Assembly: GCA_028285035.1 (NCBI GenBank)
Contig: JANQQF010000042.1
Span: 1 to 11,829 of the forward strand
Length of the DNA stretch: 11,829 nt
Direction: 5' to 3'
Origin: Phycisphaerae bacterium
Lineage (GTDB): Bacteria; Chloroflexota; Anaerolineae; 4572-78; J111
This document shows, piece after piece, positions 1 through 6,811 of the stretch. Position 1 is the stretch's first letter; each line of letters opens with the position of its first letter. The translations under genes and the position numbers were made by a program. Under the pieces are notes generated by a model. The model worked only from the letters and a program-made list of their open reading frames with translations, ran no database searches and had not been told where the DNA came from.

Positions 1-1
1 T

Positions 2-97
2 CGTTTTTCTCGCTTTCTTATTCGTTCTATTGAAGCTATTTATGGCGTTGTTATGGCTATTCCTACTCATCTCAACCCTCAATCTGTGATCTACTGA
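2..97 (+). CDS. 3' end of an unidentified CDS (partial)
   Basis: An open frame enters from the left edge and ends with TGA at 95-97, leaving about 31 residues. The stretch contains an amphipathic segment (RFLIRSIEAIYGVVMAI) and ends in PTHLNPQSVIY. I do not recognise the family. It lies 7 nt upstream of the possible TTG start (105) of the next gene and on the same strand, so the two could be co-transcribed. The fragment is too short to separate a true gene end from a chance open frame, so confidence is low. Confidence 0.35.
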   Translation, partial: RFSRFLIRSIEAIYGVVMAIPTHLNPQSVIY

Positions 98-134
98 AAT
101 TATTTTGCCTTGGATTCATGATGAAACCCGTGTT

Positions 135-800
135 ATGGATCGAGAGAACGAATACGCTAAACCAACTACACAAGTTAGAAAATATGATGCCTCTTGGTGT
201 GAAAGGCGTCGAAGTTCGATTGTCGGCAGGCCAGAAATGTACTTTGGCGCTACGTTGGATATCATTGGATTTAGAGCATTACTGGGGTATATAGGCGGAA
301 ACGCATTATCAAGCGTGGGTGCTAATGAAGCCGATACCTTAAATTTACGAATTAATGCTAATCAAGAAATTGAAATGCAAGATAATGGTCGAGGTTTGCC
401 TGTATTTTATGAATTTCAAAACGAAGATAAAAAGTGGATGGGCTTGAGTCTGGCGATGGTTTTTCAAGCCAATTTTTTTCGAAATCCAGGCCACCGATAT
501 CATCAAAAATATGGGTTTGTTACGTATTTAGGGGGCGTTCTAAATGCACTTTGTGAATGGCTATATGTTGAAACAGTTTGGAAGGGTAATTTGTATAGCA
601 TCAAATTTGGGAGAAGCCAATTGTTAGAAGAATTGGTTGATCATGGTCCTACAAGTTTGAAGGGTACAAAACTAAGATTTCTACTTGATCAAGAAGTTTG
701 GGGAGGAATCGTTCCGACTATTACAGACTTGCGTGAAATTGCCAGAATCATTCGTCAAGGAAATCCTGATATTATTGTAATAACAGAAGCTGAAGATTAA
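135..800 (+). CDS. Stand-alone GyrB/ParE-like GHKL ATPase domain, catalytic Glu replaced
   Basis: The protein corresponds to the N-terminal ATP-binding domain of DNA gyrase/topoisomerase IV subunit B and stops where the transducer domain would begin. Numbered from the upstream TTG at 105, it has YDAS (27-30), RPEMYFGAT (42-50, GyrB RPGMYIGxT), QDNGRGLP (92-99, GyrB QDDGRGIP), VLNAL before EWLYVE (GyrB VVNALS) and GTKLRFLLDQEVW (GyrB GTxxxFxPDxxxF). Aligned without gaps from the MYxG motif to DGRG, E. coli Asn46 and Asp73 are retained (N66, D93), but the catalytic Glu42 is Tyr62. The GxHGxG ATP-lid motif is also degenerate (KYGFVTYLGG). It may therefore bind nucleotide but probably does not hydrolyse it normally. 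There is no transducer, TOPRIM or C-terminal region. The start is uncertain: ATG at 135 (221 aa) or TTG at 105 (231 aa), neither with a clear Shine-Dalgarno. I infer a regulatory or decoy ATPase-fold protein; the function is unknown. Confidence 0.8.
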   Translation: MDRENEYAKPTTQVRKYDASWCERRRSSIVGRPEMYFGATLDIIGFRALLGYIGGNALSSVGANEADTLNLRINANQEIEMQDNGRGLPVFYEFQNEDKKWMGLSLAMVFQANFFRNPGHRYHQKYGFVTYLGGVLNALCEWLYVETVWKGNLYSIKFGRSQLLEELVDHGPTSLKGTKLRFLLDQEVWGGIVPTITDLREIARIIRQGNPDIIVITEAED

Positions 801-899
801 TTATGATTGATGTTTTTCATATAGATTTATTAGGAACCTAACGCAACTTCTCTGAAGCGTAAAGCGTATTTGGCTGGCCGTGGGGCTCGGGTAAGCGGC
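801..899. other. Convergent intergenic region
   Basis: This is the gap between the converging GyrB-like gene and the zinc-ribbon membrane gene. A 12-codon open frame (803-841) starts 2 nt after the upstream stop, and a short imperfect inverted repeat (ACGC/GCGT) lies around 840-860. No convincing terminator is visible. Confidence 0.4.
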
Positions 900-1535
900 T
901 CAATCCGACCGACGATTGCCGCCCTTGCCGCGCCTCATCAGAAACAGCTTCATAAACCACCCAAACGCCAAGCCAGCACATAACCAAAGAACTGCCTGAA
1001 GCACAATGGTTCCTGGTGCAAAGTGATTGAGATAAATTCCAGGCAACACCATAATGCCAAACATAATAATTCCGTACATAAGTCCCATTTTTAGCCACGG
1101 AAAATTCTTTTCCTCAAGCGAATCCCCCGGCAAAATCTCAGCAAAGCGGGTCTGCTCTATTTCAAGCCACTTTTTCTCACCGAATATTTTGAGCCAAATC
1201 CAAACTGGGAACGTTAGTGCTAGTAGGATTAGGCTGGTTATATTCCAGAGACACGGTATTTTGCCCTGACACTCAGGGCATACATAGCCAAACCAATGAC
1301 CAAATGAATTACCCTTAGACCAAAGTCGCCCATCATTAAGGGCATTGCACTCAGGGCAAGGAATATACTGCCTTTCTACTAAAGGGGCATCACTCGTTTT
1401 ATCAATAAGCATAACCTTTGGAATCCTTTGGCCAAGGATAAGCTCATTGAAGACCAAGCCTGGATTTAATACCCAATGAAGCAGCATCGGGTGCGGTAGC
1501 TTCCAGACTGTATATTTTTCTTTATCAAATTCCAT
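900..1535 (-). CDS. Zinc-ribbon membrane protein of unknown function
   Basis: The 211-residue protein has a soluble N-terminal part with two CPEC knuckles (Cys60/Cys63 and Cys86/Cys89), a classic four-cysteine zinc ribbon. Three hydrophobic, probably membrane-spanning segments follow, at about 99-118, 150-168 and 176-199. The C-terminus is basic (RRGKGGNRR), which suggests a cytoplasmic tail. A charged loop (about 119-148) separates the first two helices. The start ATG has no strong Shine-Dalgarno, but the reading frame is well formed. It is transcribed alone, convergent with the GyrB-like gene and about 200 bp downstream of the methyltransferase. I do not recognise the family; a membrane-anchored zinc-ribbon protein is all the sequence supports. 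Confidence 0.75.
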   Translation of the reverse strand: MEFDKEKYTVWKLPHPMLLHWVLNPGLVFNELILGQRIPKVMLIDKTSDAPLVERQYIPCPECNALNDGRLWSKGNSFGHWFGYVCPECQGKIPCLWNITSLILLALTFPVWIWLKIFGEKKWLEIEQTRFAEILPGDSLEEKNFPWLKMGLMYGIIMFGIMVLPGIYLNHFAPGTIVLQAVLWLCAGLAFGWFMKLFLMRRGKGGNRRSD

Positions 1536-1737
1536 TTTTATTCGTACTTCAACTTTATTTACAAAACATACTCACTGGCTTTGTTTTTGTGTAAGACGGT
1601 TATCATAACTCTCTCGATCCAATTACCTATGCCAAATCTCATTACCTTACCAATAAAAAACTGCGCTAGGTTCTTGGTAACCATAACGCAGATTCTCAAA
1701 AGCGTGGGTCGTATTAAAATTTATGTCAAAATCATTT
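1536..1737. other. Intergenic region with terminator
   Basis: About 200 bp between the methyltransferase stop and the start of the next minus-strand gene. Apart from the hairpin terminator at 1655-1691 I see no gene. The proximal part (1536-1620) should hold the promoter of the 900-1535 gene, but no clear -35/-10 pair stands out. Confidence 0.5.
1655..1691 (-). terminator. Rho-independent terminator of the lrp-methyltransferase pair
   Basis: Read on the minus strand, CTGCG pairs with CGCAG and an inner GGTT pairs with AACC, separated by a small internal loop. The hairpin is followed by TTTTTT (complement of 1655-1660). It lies about 45 bp beyond the methyltransferase stop. Its outer sequence (CTGCG...ATAACGCAG followed by TTCT on the plus strand) closely resembles the terminator at 7216-7255. 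Confidence 0.65.
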
Positions 1738-2448
1738 TCAGGGTTCATCCCTCTCATTGTCAATCCAAAATAAACGTCGCACTACTCGATGATCTTTCGG
1801 GTGTGGAACCTCAACCCGTCCATGCACCATCAATCCATCTTCGTTGATCCTGGTCTCTACACTCCTGACCTCGACCTCCTCGGTCCCGACAAAGACAATC
1901 AGACGGCCATTGGGTTTCAATACTCGGTTGAGTACATGAGTGACCAATTCGCAAAAGCGATGTATTGGCACATATTCAGGTCGGATTAACACAAAATCAA
2001 AGCCTTGATGCGATGGTTGCCAAGTTCGAATATTTCCGCTATGAATTCGATTCGCCCATTGGGGCAGCCGCTGCCGAGCCACCTCAACAAATTTGGGTAC
2101 AATATCAAGCCCATAAGGCTCGATGGCGAGTTGCTTCATCCGTCCCCACTGTTGCACACTTTCCATCAAAATGCCGTTTGCACATCCCACATCCAGAAAC
2201 GATCCACTCCGATGCAGCGTTTGGGCAATGAACCCTCGTGAAACTTCCCAGGTTGAAGCGTCGCCACTGTGACCCGCTTGGGCATAGGGATTATTTGCCG
2301 CTAGATAGGCTGGTTTGACGAGAGAGGCCATGGCTTGATGCCAAGCGTCTTCATCAATATGCCCCTGAGCCAGCGCTTTATTAATTGCAGCGACTTCCTG
2401 CCAGCCTCGCTCTTTTAGACGTTCCAGAGTTGGATCTAGTTTTGGCAT
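1738..2448 (-). CDS. Class I SAM-dependent methyltransferase
   Basis: The 236-residue protein carries the Rossmann-fold methyltransferase motifs. Motif I is FLDVGCANG (84-92). The acidic motif after beta-2 is GLDI (113-116), the post-motif region is FDFVLIRPEYVP (150-161), and VLKPNGRLIVF (176-186) matches the usual LKPGGxLxxx strand. An N-terminal helical region of about 80 residues (rich in Lys, Glu and Gln, with NNPYAQAGHSG) precedes the core and probably forms a substrate-binding cap. The substrate cannot be told from the sequence. The ATG lies 3 bp after the stop of the Lrp/AsnC gene, so the two are almost certainly co-transcribed and perhaps translationally coupled. The last residues run acidic and polar with no membrane segment, consistent with a cytoplasmic enzyme. 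Confidence 0.85.
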   Translation of the reverse strand: MPKLDPTLERLKERGWQEVAAINKALAQGHIDEDAWHQAMASLVKPAYLAANNPYAQAGHSGDASTWEVSRGFIAQTLHRSGSFLDVGCANGILMESVQQWGRMKQLAIEPYGLDIVPKFVEVARQRLPQWANRIHSGNIRTWQPSHQGFDFVLIRPEYVPIHRFCELVTHVLNRVLKPNGRLIVFVGTEEVEVRSVETRINEDGLMVHGRVEVPHPKDHRVVRRLFWIDNERDEP

Positions 2449-2451
2449 GAT

Positions 2452-2922
2452 TTAACAATATAGCTTGCTCGAAATAACGCTTCGGATAAGTGGATTCCCA
2501 AGGACAACCGACATGCTTGGGGTGCCAGCCCGTGATAGTTCATCAAGAGTCGACGTCAGCCGTTCAAGCGAGGAGGCGACAACTTTGACAATGATGGAGT
2601 CGCAGCCCGTCGTACGATACAGTTCGACGACCTCTGGAATTTGCTCGATGTAGGCTACTCTTGCCTCATCACTCAAGCCAGCCATTTCTTTGATATATAC
2701 AATCGCCATCAAAGGGAGACCCACCTTCCCCAAATCGACTTTGGCGTGATACCCCGTAATGATGCCCGCCTCTTCTAGTTTGCGGACCCGCTCTGTGACC
2801 GCAGGCGTGGACAGGCCAACCCGTTGCCCCAACTCCGTGTAGGAGAGGCGGGCATTGTTTTGCAATTCTTGTAGCAACTTCCAGCCTGTATCGTCAAGCA
2901 ATTTATCTGTTTTATCACCCAT
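2452..2922 (-). CDS. Lrp/AsnC family transcriptional regulator
   Basis: The 156-residue length is typical of the family. The N-terminal winged helix-turn-helix is clear: LLDDTGWKLLQELQNNARLS (8-27), then ELGQRVGLSTPAVTERVRKLEEAGII (31-56), the usual Lrp recognition-helix region. GYHAKVD (58-64) leads into the C-terminal RAM (amino-acid effector) domain, about 68-155, including TTGCDSIIVKV (104-114), the position of the conserved G-x-D effector loop. A strong GGAGGT sits upstream of the ATG. Lrp-family proteins bind DNA as dimers to octamers, sense amino acids and often control a divergent exporter or permease plus themselves. Here the divergent gene is an EamA transporter and the downstream partner is a methyltransferase. 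Autoregulation and control of both neighbours is inferred. Confidence 0.93.
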   Translation of the reverse strand: MGDKTDKLLDDTGWKLLQELQNNARLSYTELGQRVGLSTPAVTERVRKLEEAGIITGYHAKVDLGKVGLPLMAIVYIKEMAGLSDEARVAYIEQIPEVVELYRTTGCDSIIVKVVASSLERLTSTLDELSRAGTPSMSVVLGNPLIRSVISSKLYC

Positions 2923-2925
2923 GAT

Positions 2926-2931
2926 ACCTCC
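2926..2931 (-). promoter_or_regulatory. Ribosome-binding site of the Lrp/AsnC gene
   Basis: GGAGGT on the minus strand lies 3 nt upstream of the ATG at 2922. The match is strong and fixes the start, although the spacing is short. Confidence 0.7.
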
Positions 2932-2967
2932 GACCTAAAATATTAAGTTTTTTGCATGGATCTGCCG

Positions 2968-2995
2968 TTATTATCCCATGTATTTTGGCATTCAA
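2968..2995 (-). promoter_or_regulatory. Possible promoter of the lrp-methyltransferase pair
   Basis: On the minus strand a TTGAAT (2995-2990) and a TAATAA (2973-2968) are separated by 16 bp, resembling -35 and -10 boxes. They lie about 45 bp upstream of the Lrp start codon. This is a pattern match only. Confidence 0.35.
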
Positions 2996-3073
2996 CAATG
3001 ATAAACTCTTGGCCGAAACCTATATTTAAAGCCCGAGTTCAATCAGTGGTTTTCTAAGAAATTGGCTGTTTTG

Positions 3074-3173
3074 TGTCATACCCGAATGAAGTTGTCGGAT
3101 ATCCACTGACTGGGACAGCGAACAGTGGACTCCGGCTATGAAAACCATAGCACAAAAGCACGCGGGAGTGACA
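3074..3173. repeat. 100 bp palindromic MITE-like element, copy 1
   Basis: The element starts TGTCATACCCG and ends with CGGGAGTGACA; the reverse complement of that end, TGTCACTCCCG, matches the start at 9 of 11 positions. Nested inside are three hairpins: TACCCGA/TCGGATA (one mismatch, 3079-3099), TCCACTG/CAGTGGA (7 bp, around 3102-3129) and GCTATG/CATAGC with an AAAAC loop (3135-3151). The left two-thirds matches 11768-11829. There is no coding capacity. It sits between the divergent lrp and EamA genes, upstream of the transporter's ribosome-binding site. A non-autonomous palindromic element of REP or MITE type is the likely nature. Confidence 0.65.
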
Positions 3174-3263
3174 TGATTAAAAGTTTCTTTCGTTTTGTAG
3201 AAGGCCAGCGGGCTTCTCAATTTCTCAAAGTAACATGTCTCACTTTTTTTCGAATTCGGATAA

Positions 3264-3270
3264 AGAGGAA
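3264..3270 (+). promoter_or_regulatory. Ribosome-binding site that sets the EamA start
   Basis: AGAGGAA lies 7 nt upstream of GTG at 3278. It makes GTG the best start even though the frame stays open back to 3125, because the upstream extension runs through the palindromic repeat and encodes no membrane segment typical of the family. Confidence 0.75.
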
Positions 3271-3277
3271 AATTATT

Positions 3278-4126
3278 GTGAATTTAAAGTCTCAGCCTGA
3301 ATATAAAATGGGGATCTTTCTTGTGGTGATTTCGGCCGTAACCTTTAGTACGGCAGGTTTGTTTACCAAAGGCGTTGATGCTGGCGCGTGGGAGGTTATC
3401 TTTTGGCGAGGTTTTTTTGCCGCAGCCTTTACCACGGTCTGGATCATAAAAAGAGGCGATTTTCGACAAAATTTTTTTGATCTGGGGTACAGTGGTTGGG
3501 CGGTCGCCGTTATAGGTGCCCTGGGTACAGCGGCCTTTATCACATCCTTCAAACTGACAAGCATCGCCAATGTTTCGCTGATCTATGCGGTTTCACCATT
3601 GATTGCGGCACTTCTTGCTTGGGTTGTCGTTGGCGAAAAAGTGTCATTACAGACGATGATGGGCTGTGTGGGTGCGCTTGTGGGGGTAGCGATCATCGTT
3701 TCTGGGTCGCTTGGGCAGATCAACCTCACTGGCGATCTGTTGGCCTTATGGATGGCCACGGTTATGGCTTCGATTATGGTTATTTATCGCAAATACCCAG
3801 AAACGCTAGGGGCAGGTCCCGCCGTGTTAGCATCCGTGCTCTTACTACCTGTCGCCGCGATATTTGGTCATCCATTTGCCATAGAACGCACGGAGTTCTA
3901 TGTGCTTGCTGCATTTGGCTTGTTGTTTGCCATCGCCTCGGTCACCCTAGCCGAAGGGGCTAAACGCGTTCCCTCTGGCCAGACCGCCCTTTTGAGTACT
4001 TTGGAAACCCCGCTTGCCCTGGTGTTTGCCTTCATCTTGTTGGCAGAAGTGCCAAACATCGCCACATTTCTTGGCGGGACATTAGTGCTGTTTGCGGTGC
4101 TTTTCTCGATCAGGACCGATGTCTAA
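3278..4126 (+). CDS. EamA (DMT superfamily) transporter
   Basis: The 282-residue product, read from a GTG with a good Shine-Dalgarno, has about ten hydrophobic helices arranged as two EamA repeats, roughly residues 12-143 and 155-279. Family hallmarks are seen: FSTAGLFTKGVDAGAWEVIFWRG (23-45, the helix 1/2 region), SIANVSLIYAVSPLIAALLAW (95-115) with the following GEKVS, and in the second half PSGQTALLSTLETPLALVFAF (232-252). Members export amino acids or other small metabolites across the inner membrane. The substrate is not determined. It is divergent from an Lrp/AsnC regulator, the standard arrangement for a regulated amino-acid exporter, so amino-acid efflux is the best inference. A longer start at 3125 is possible but would add a non-membrane extension encoded by the repeat. 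Confidence 0.9.
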   Translation: MNLKSQPEYKMGIFLVVISAVTFSTAGLFTKGVDAGAWEVIFWRGFFAAAFTTVWIIKRGDFRQNFFDLGYSGWAVAVIGALGTAAFITSFKLTSIANVSLIYAVSPLIAALLAWVVVGEKVSLQTMMGCVGALVGVAIIVSGSLGQINLTGDLLALWMATVMASIMVIYRKYPETLGAGPAVLASVLLLPVAAIFGHPFAIERTEFYVLAAFGLLFAIASVTLAEGAKRVPSGQTALLSTLETPLALVFAFILLAEVPNIATFLGGTLVLFAVLFSIRTDV

Positions 4127-4216
4127 GACGAATGTAATACGGAACCGTTTCAAATATCTATGGCTCTGCATCGTATGATTTTGGTCAAACAATGCAAGGC
4201 CTTATTTAAGTGAGAC
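4127..4216. other. Convergent intergenic region
   Basis: Ninety base pairs between the converging EamA and SPFH genes. It contains short palindromes (AAGGCCTT near 4198; ACGGAACCGT near 4140), but no hairpin with a T-run that I would call a terminator. Confidence 0.4.
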
Positions 4217-5143
4217 CTACGCTTTGTCAGTCTGACCAGCCTCTTTGACCTCTTTGTTTTCGATACTGTTATTTTCATGCAAGATTTTGCCGATACCTGC
4301 CAAACTTCCCAGAATTGCACTTGCCTCATAGGGGAGAAACAGTGTTGTTGCCTGACCATTTGCCATGTCTTTCAGCGTTTCAAGATACTTAAGGGCGATA
4401 ATCTCTTGACTGGGGGCACCTTTGTGTATTGAGTTAAACACAGACTCAATCGCCTCCGCTTCCCCCAAGGCGATTGTTTTTTCACGGAGTTTCTCGGCCG
4501 AGGCAATTTTAGTGATCGCCTCGGCTTCTGCCGTTGCTTCCAATATTCTTGCCTCTTTCAGACCTTCTGCTTCCAAGATCCGGGCCTCTTTCTTCCCCTC
4601 TGCCTCCAATATCTCAGCTTGCTTTGTTCCTTCAGAGGTCAAAACACGGGCGCGTTTGTCACGTTCTGCCTTCATTTGCCGATGCATCGCTTCGGTTACA
4701 TCTTTTGGAGGATCGATCCGCTGCAATTCTACCATTGTGACGCGTACACCCCATTTGTCTGTGGCTTGATCGAGAATCTTCAAAAGTTTTGCGTTGATAA
4801 TTTCTCGCGAGGTCAGGGATTCGTCCAAGGCCAGATCCCCTACAAGATTACGTAAGCTTGTTTGAGCTAATTTTGTCGCAGCAGCATAAAAATCAGCCAC
4901 CTCATATGCCACCTTCACTGGATCAAAGACTTGATAATAAATCACTGCATCTACGTCGACAACGACATTATCTTTTGTGATTACGGCCTGGGGTGGCACA
5001 TCCACCACCTGTTCACGCATGTCAATTTTGGTAACACGTTCGACAAATGGCCAATGAATGGCCAAACCGCTATCTACTGTTCGTTTGTACAAACCTACGC
5101 GTTCAACCAATCCCTTTTCATAAGGCCTGATGATTTTAAACAC
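4217..5143 (-). CDS. QmcA/paraslipin-type SPFH (band 7) protein lacking the N-terminal membrane helix
   Basis: The 308-residue protein aligns along its length with the QmcA/stomatin-like group. It has the SPFH core with [15 protein letters not shown] (13-27), [31 protein letters not shown] (45-75), the AYEV segment and the [10 protein letters not shown] strand (131-140). A long coiled coil follows, with tandem ILEAEGxKEA-type repeats (about 160-235). The C-terminal [17 protein letters not shown] (268-284) matches the family LP(L/Y)EAS motif. Such proteins form large ring or dome oligomers on the membrane. The start is GTG at 5143 with AGGGAGGG 9 nt upstream. An in-frame TAA three codons upstream rules out an extension, so the usual ~25-residue N-terminal transmembrane helix is absent. 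No NfeD partner gene is nearby. Membrane attachment must therefore differ, or the protein may be soluble. Confidence 0.9.
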   Translation of the reverse strand: MFKIIRPYEKGLVERVGLYKRTVDSGLAIHWPFVERVTKIDMREQVVDVPPQAVITKDNVVVDVDAVIYYQVFDPVKVAYEVADFYAAATKLAQTSLRNLVGDLALDESLTSREIINAKLLKILDQATDKWGVRVTMVELQRIDPPKDVTEAMHRQMKAERDKRARVLTSEGTKQAEILEAEGKKEARILEAEGLKEARILEATAEAEAITKIASAEKLREKTIALGEAEAIESVFNSIHKGAPSQEIIALKYLETLKDMANGQATTLFLPYEASAILGSLAGIGKILHENNSIENKEVKEAGQTDKA

Positions 5144-5152
5144 GATATATTA

Positions 5153-5160
5153 CCCTCCCT
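5153..5160 (-). promoter_or_regulatory. Ribosome-binding site of the SPFH gene
   Basis: AGGGAGGG on the minus strand, 9 nt before the GTG at 5143. It supports the short protein without a membrane helix. Confidence 0.65.
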
Positions 5161-5198
5161 CATCGCGGTGTAGCGTTTATATTATTTATTTGAAATTA

Positions 5199-5229
5199 TA
5201 GCTCACCCAATTCTATTAAAAGTGAGCTA
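5199..5229. repeat. Perfect 8 bp inverted repeat upstream of the SPFH gene
   Basis: TAGCTCAC and GTGAGCTA flank a 15 nt AT-rich loop, in the 204 bp gap between the 5348-6037 gene and the SPFH gene. Neither side has a strong T-run. It could be a weak terminator of the upstream unit or an operator for the SPFH gene; the sequence does not decide. Confidence 0.45.
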
Positions 5230-5347
5230 CTATTTCTCGTATATCTTTTAGTAACTCAATAAAGGTGTTCTTTTTTGAATTGATAAACGTAGTATTAAAA
5301 ATTTGATAGAACATGAGAGAGATGTTAAGTGTGGCTTAAAGCACTAT

Positions 5348-6037
5348 TTATGCAGACCCACACCGCTCAACCATTTCTTGATATGTCCTATCCATGAGAA
5401 CCACATTCCCCAAATACGCTACATTCTGATGAAAAGACCATTCGCCTATCGCGACCACGTGTGGTTTGTCATTAACCAGCTCAATCAGAAGCCAATTGCC
5501 AAGGTCGCCTTGGGCGTTGCCTTGGTAAAGCTGCCACTTACCAAATGATTGAATGATGCGCGATGGAAACTCAAAAATGCGTTGAAATAGAGGGTGAGGC
5601 TCATTTTTTGCTGAAAATTTACGCGTAACCTCGTTGAGCCTGATACAATCCATAACCTCAACTTGAACCCAGCCTTCGGTTTCGGTTTGGGCCAAAATAT
5701 TTGTGGCGCGACATTTTATGAAGGCCGACTGTTCAATCTCTTCGGGATGCTCATCCCAGCCGTTGATACTAGAGAGTGCTGGCGTATACAGCGTCCAAAA
5801 TTCACCATTGAGCGCTTCATTAAATGGGTGGCGTACGTTCACGACGCGTTCTTCGCCAATCTGAGGTAGTTTGTCAGACCGAGACCACCAACCGCTTTCA
5901 TTTGCTTGTGGTATCTCTGATGCTAAATCAGACCACAGCACAACGTCATCATACCCTGCGATTGAAAACTCGAGATATCCAGATATTTCATTTTTTGTAT
6001 CGTTGCCACAGGTAGGGCATTGGAAGTTAATGTGCAT
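5348..6037 (-). CDS. Unrecognised protein with N-terminal CPTC metal-binding motif
   Basis: I take the start as ATG at 6037, 8 nt after the stop of the glycosylase gene; an upstream in-frame start at 6112 would lie inside that gene. The 229-residue product begins MHINFQCPTCGND, with Cys7/Cys10 as a likely zinc knuckle. Other cysteines are at 109, 131 and 226. The rest is rich in Trp and beta-strand-like segments (VVLWSDLASEIP, GEFWTLYTP, WVQVEVMDCIRL, GKWQLYQGNAQGDLGNWLLIELV) with no membrane segment or signal peptide. I do not recognise the family. Close spacing implies co-transcription with the DNA glycosylase, but a role in DNA repair would be speculation. Confidence 0.75.
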   Translation of the reverse strand: MHINFQCPTCGNDTKNEISGYLEFSIAGYDDVVLWSDLASEIPQANESGWWSRSDKLPQIGEERVVNVRHPFNEALNGEFWTLYTPALSSINGWDEHPEEIEQSAFIKCRATNILAQTETEGWVQVEVMDCIRLNEVTRKFSAKNEPHPLFQRIFEFPSRIIQSFGKWQLYQGNAQGDLGNWLLIELVNDKPHVVAIGEWSFHQNVAYLGNVVLMDRTYQEMVERCGSA

Positions 6038-6045
6038 GAGCTGGC

Positions 6046-6726
6046 TTAGAACAATCGCTGTTGTGATAAATTGCCCGGAGTCAGGCGCTGATAATCTACC
6101 CCTTCCTGCCAATCCTTTTTGCCAAGCGGATTTTGTGTCGCTGACCGGACCTGCGCTGCATCGACATAGCGCAGCAGGAGGTCAGGCTCACGATGTTCGG
6201 GCAGACCAAGTCTTTTGCACTGGATAATAGAGGTTGGCTTGTAACCTGCGTCTTCTATGTACAAGTTGTCTGGATCAAATTGCTTACCATTCCAATCTGG
6301 TACCTTTAGGTTGAGGGCTCGGGCGAATAACGCCTGCCCGGCAAGTAGTTTGTGGTCAGGACGATTGCCTTTTGAACCCGGATTTAGACTGTGCATCGTT
6401 GCCAGCGTCTCAGGCCCAGACATCTTGTCAAGCCAAGGCCGTGCTCCTTTGATCAGCACAACATGGCCTCCGCCTGACACACTGATGTTAAATGAATCCC
6501 CACCGAGGCTCATATACATGTAGATTGTGCCAGCCGGTGCCCACATCGCCTCACGGGCAGGCGTTCGGCCTAATGATGCGTGATTGCCCTTGTCTGCACC
6601 ATAGGCTTCAGTTTCAACAATGGCCGCTGCGAGCCACAAGTCCTCGTATTTTCTACGTACGATTTTCCCGATAAGCTCCTGGGCAACGATGGGGGCGGGG
6701 CGATTGAAAAATGCTGTGCTAAGCAT
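6046..6726 (-). CDS. DNA-3-methyladenine glycosylase, AAG/MPG family
   Basis: The enzyme removes alkylated purines such as 3-methyladenine from DNA by cleaving the N-glycosidic bond, starting base excision repair (EC 3.2.2.21). The 226-residue length fits the family. VETEAY (37-42) carries the catalytic Glu40 (human AAG Glu125) and the intercalating Tyr42 (Tyr127). His49 fits human His136, GTIYMY (66-71) supplies Tyr71 (Tyr159), and FNIS has Asn80 (Asn169). The human Arg182 position is Lys93 in VLIKGARP, where most members read LRALEP or IRALEP. GRTPAREAMWAP (53-64) matches the family GRTPRNxxMFxxPG region. No strong Shine-Dalgarno is visible. It is the first gene of an apparent two-gene unit with the CPTC-motif protein. 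Confidence 0.93.
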   Translation of the reverse strand: MLSTAFFNRPAPIVAQELIGKIVRRKYEDLWLAAAIVETEAYGADKGNHASLGRTPAREAMWAPAGTIYMYMSLGGDSFNISVSGGGHVVLIKGARPWLDKMSGPETLATMHSLNPGSKGNRPDHKLLAGQALFARALNLKVPDWNGKQFDPDNLYIEDAGYKPTSIIQCKRLGLPEHREPDLLLRYVDAAQVRSATQNPLGKKDWQEGVDYQRLTPGNLSQQRLF

Positions 6727-6811
6727 AATAGGATTCTATGTTGAATACGAATACGTTTTACAAAAAGCCAAGCGATATCCGCTGTTAGTTTGAGCGCTTT
6801 GTGACATACCC
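6727..6811. other. Upstream region of the glycosylase unit
   Basis: About 85 bp between the remnant gene and the glycosylase start. No convincing promoter pair or hairpin is visible. Confidence 0.3.

Noticed and set aside
803..841. 12-codon frame directly after the GyrB-like gene, possibly a truncated second gene
   Set aside because: Too short to support; it may be chance.
838..1098. 86-codon minus-strand frame
   Set aside because: It overlaps the zinc-ribbon membrane gene in another frame; the latter has clear domain structure.
3125..3277. N-terminal extension of the EamA protein
   Set aside because: It passes through the palindromic repeat and lacks a ribosome-binding site, whereas GTG at 3278 has one.
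6038..6112. Upstream extension of the CPTC-motif protein
   Set aside because: It would lie inside the glycosylase gene; ATG at 6037 fits the operon spacing.
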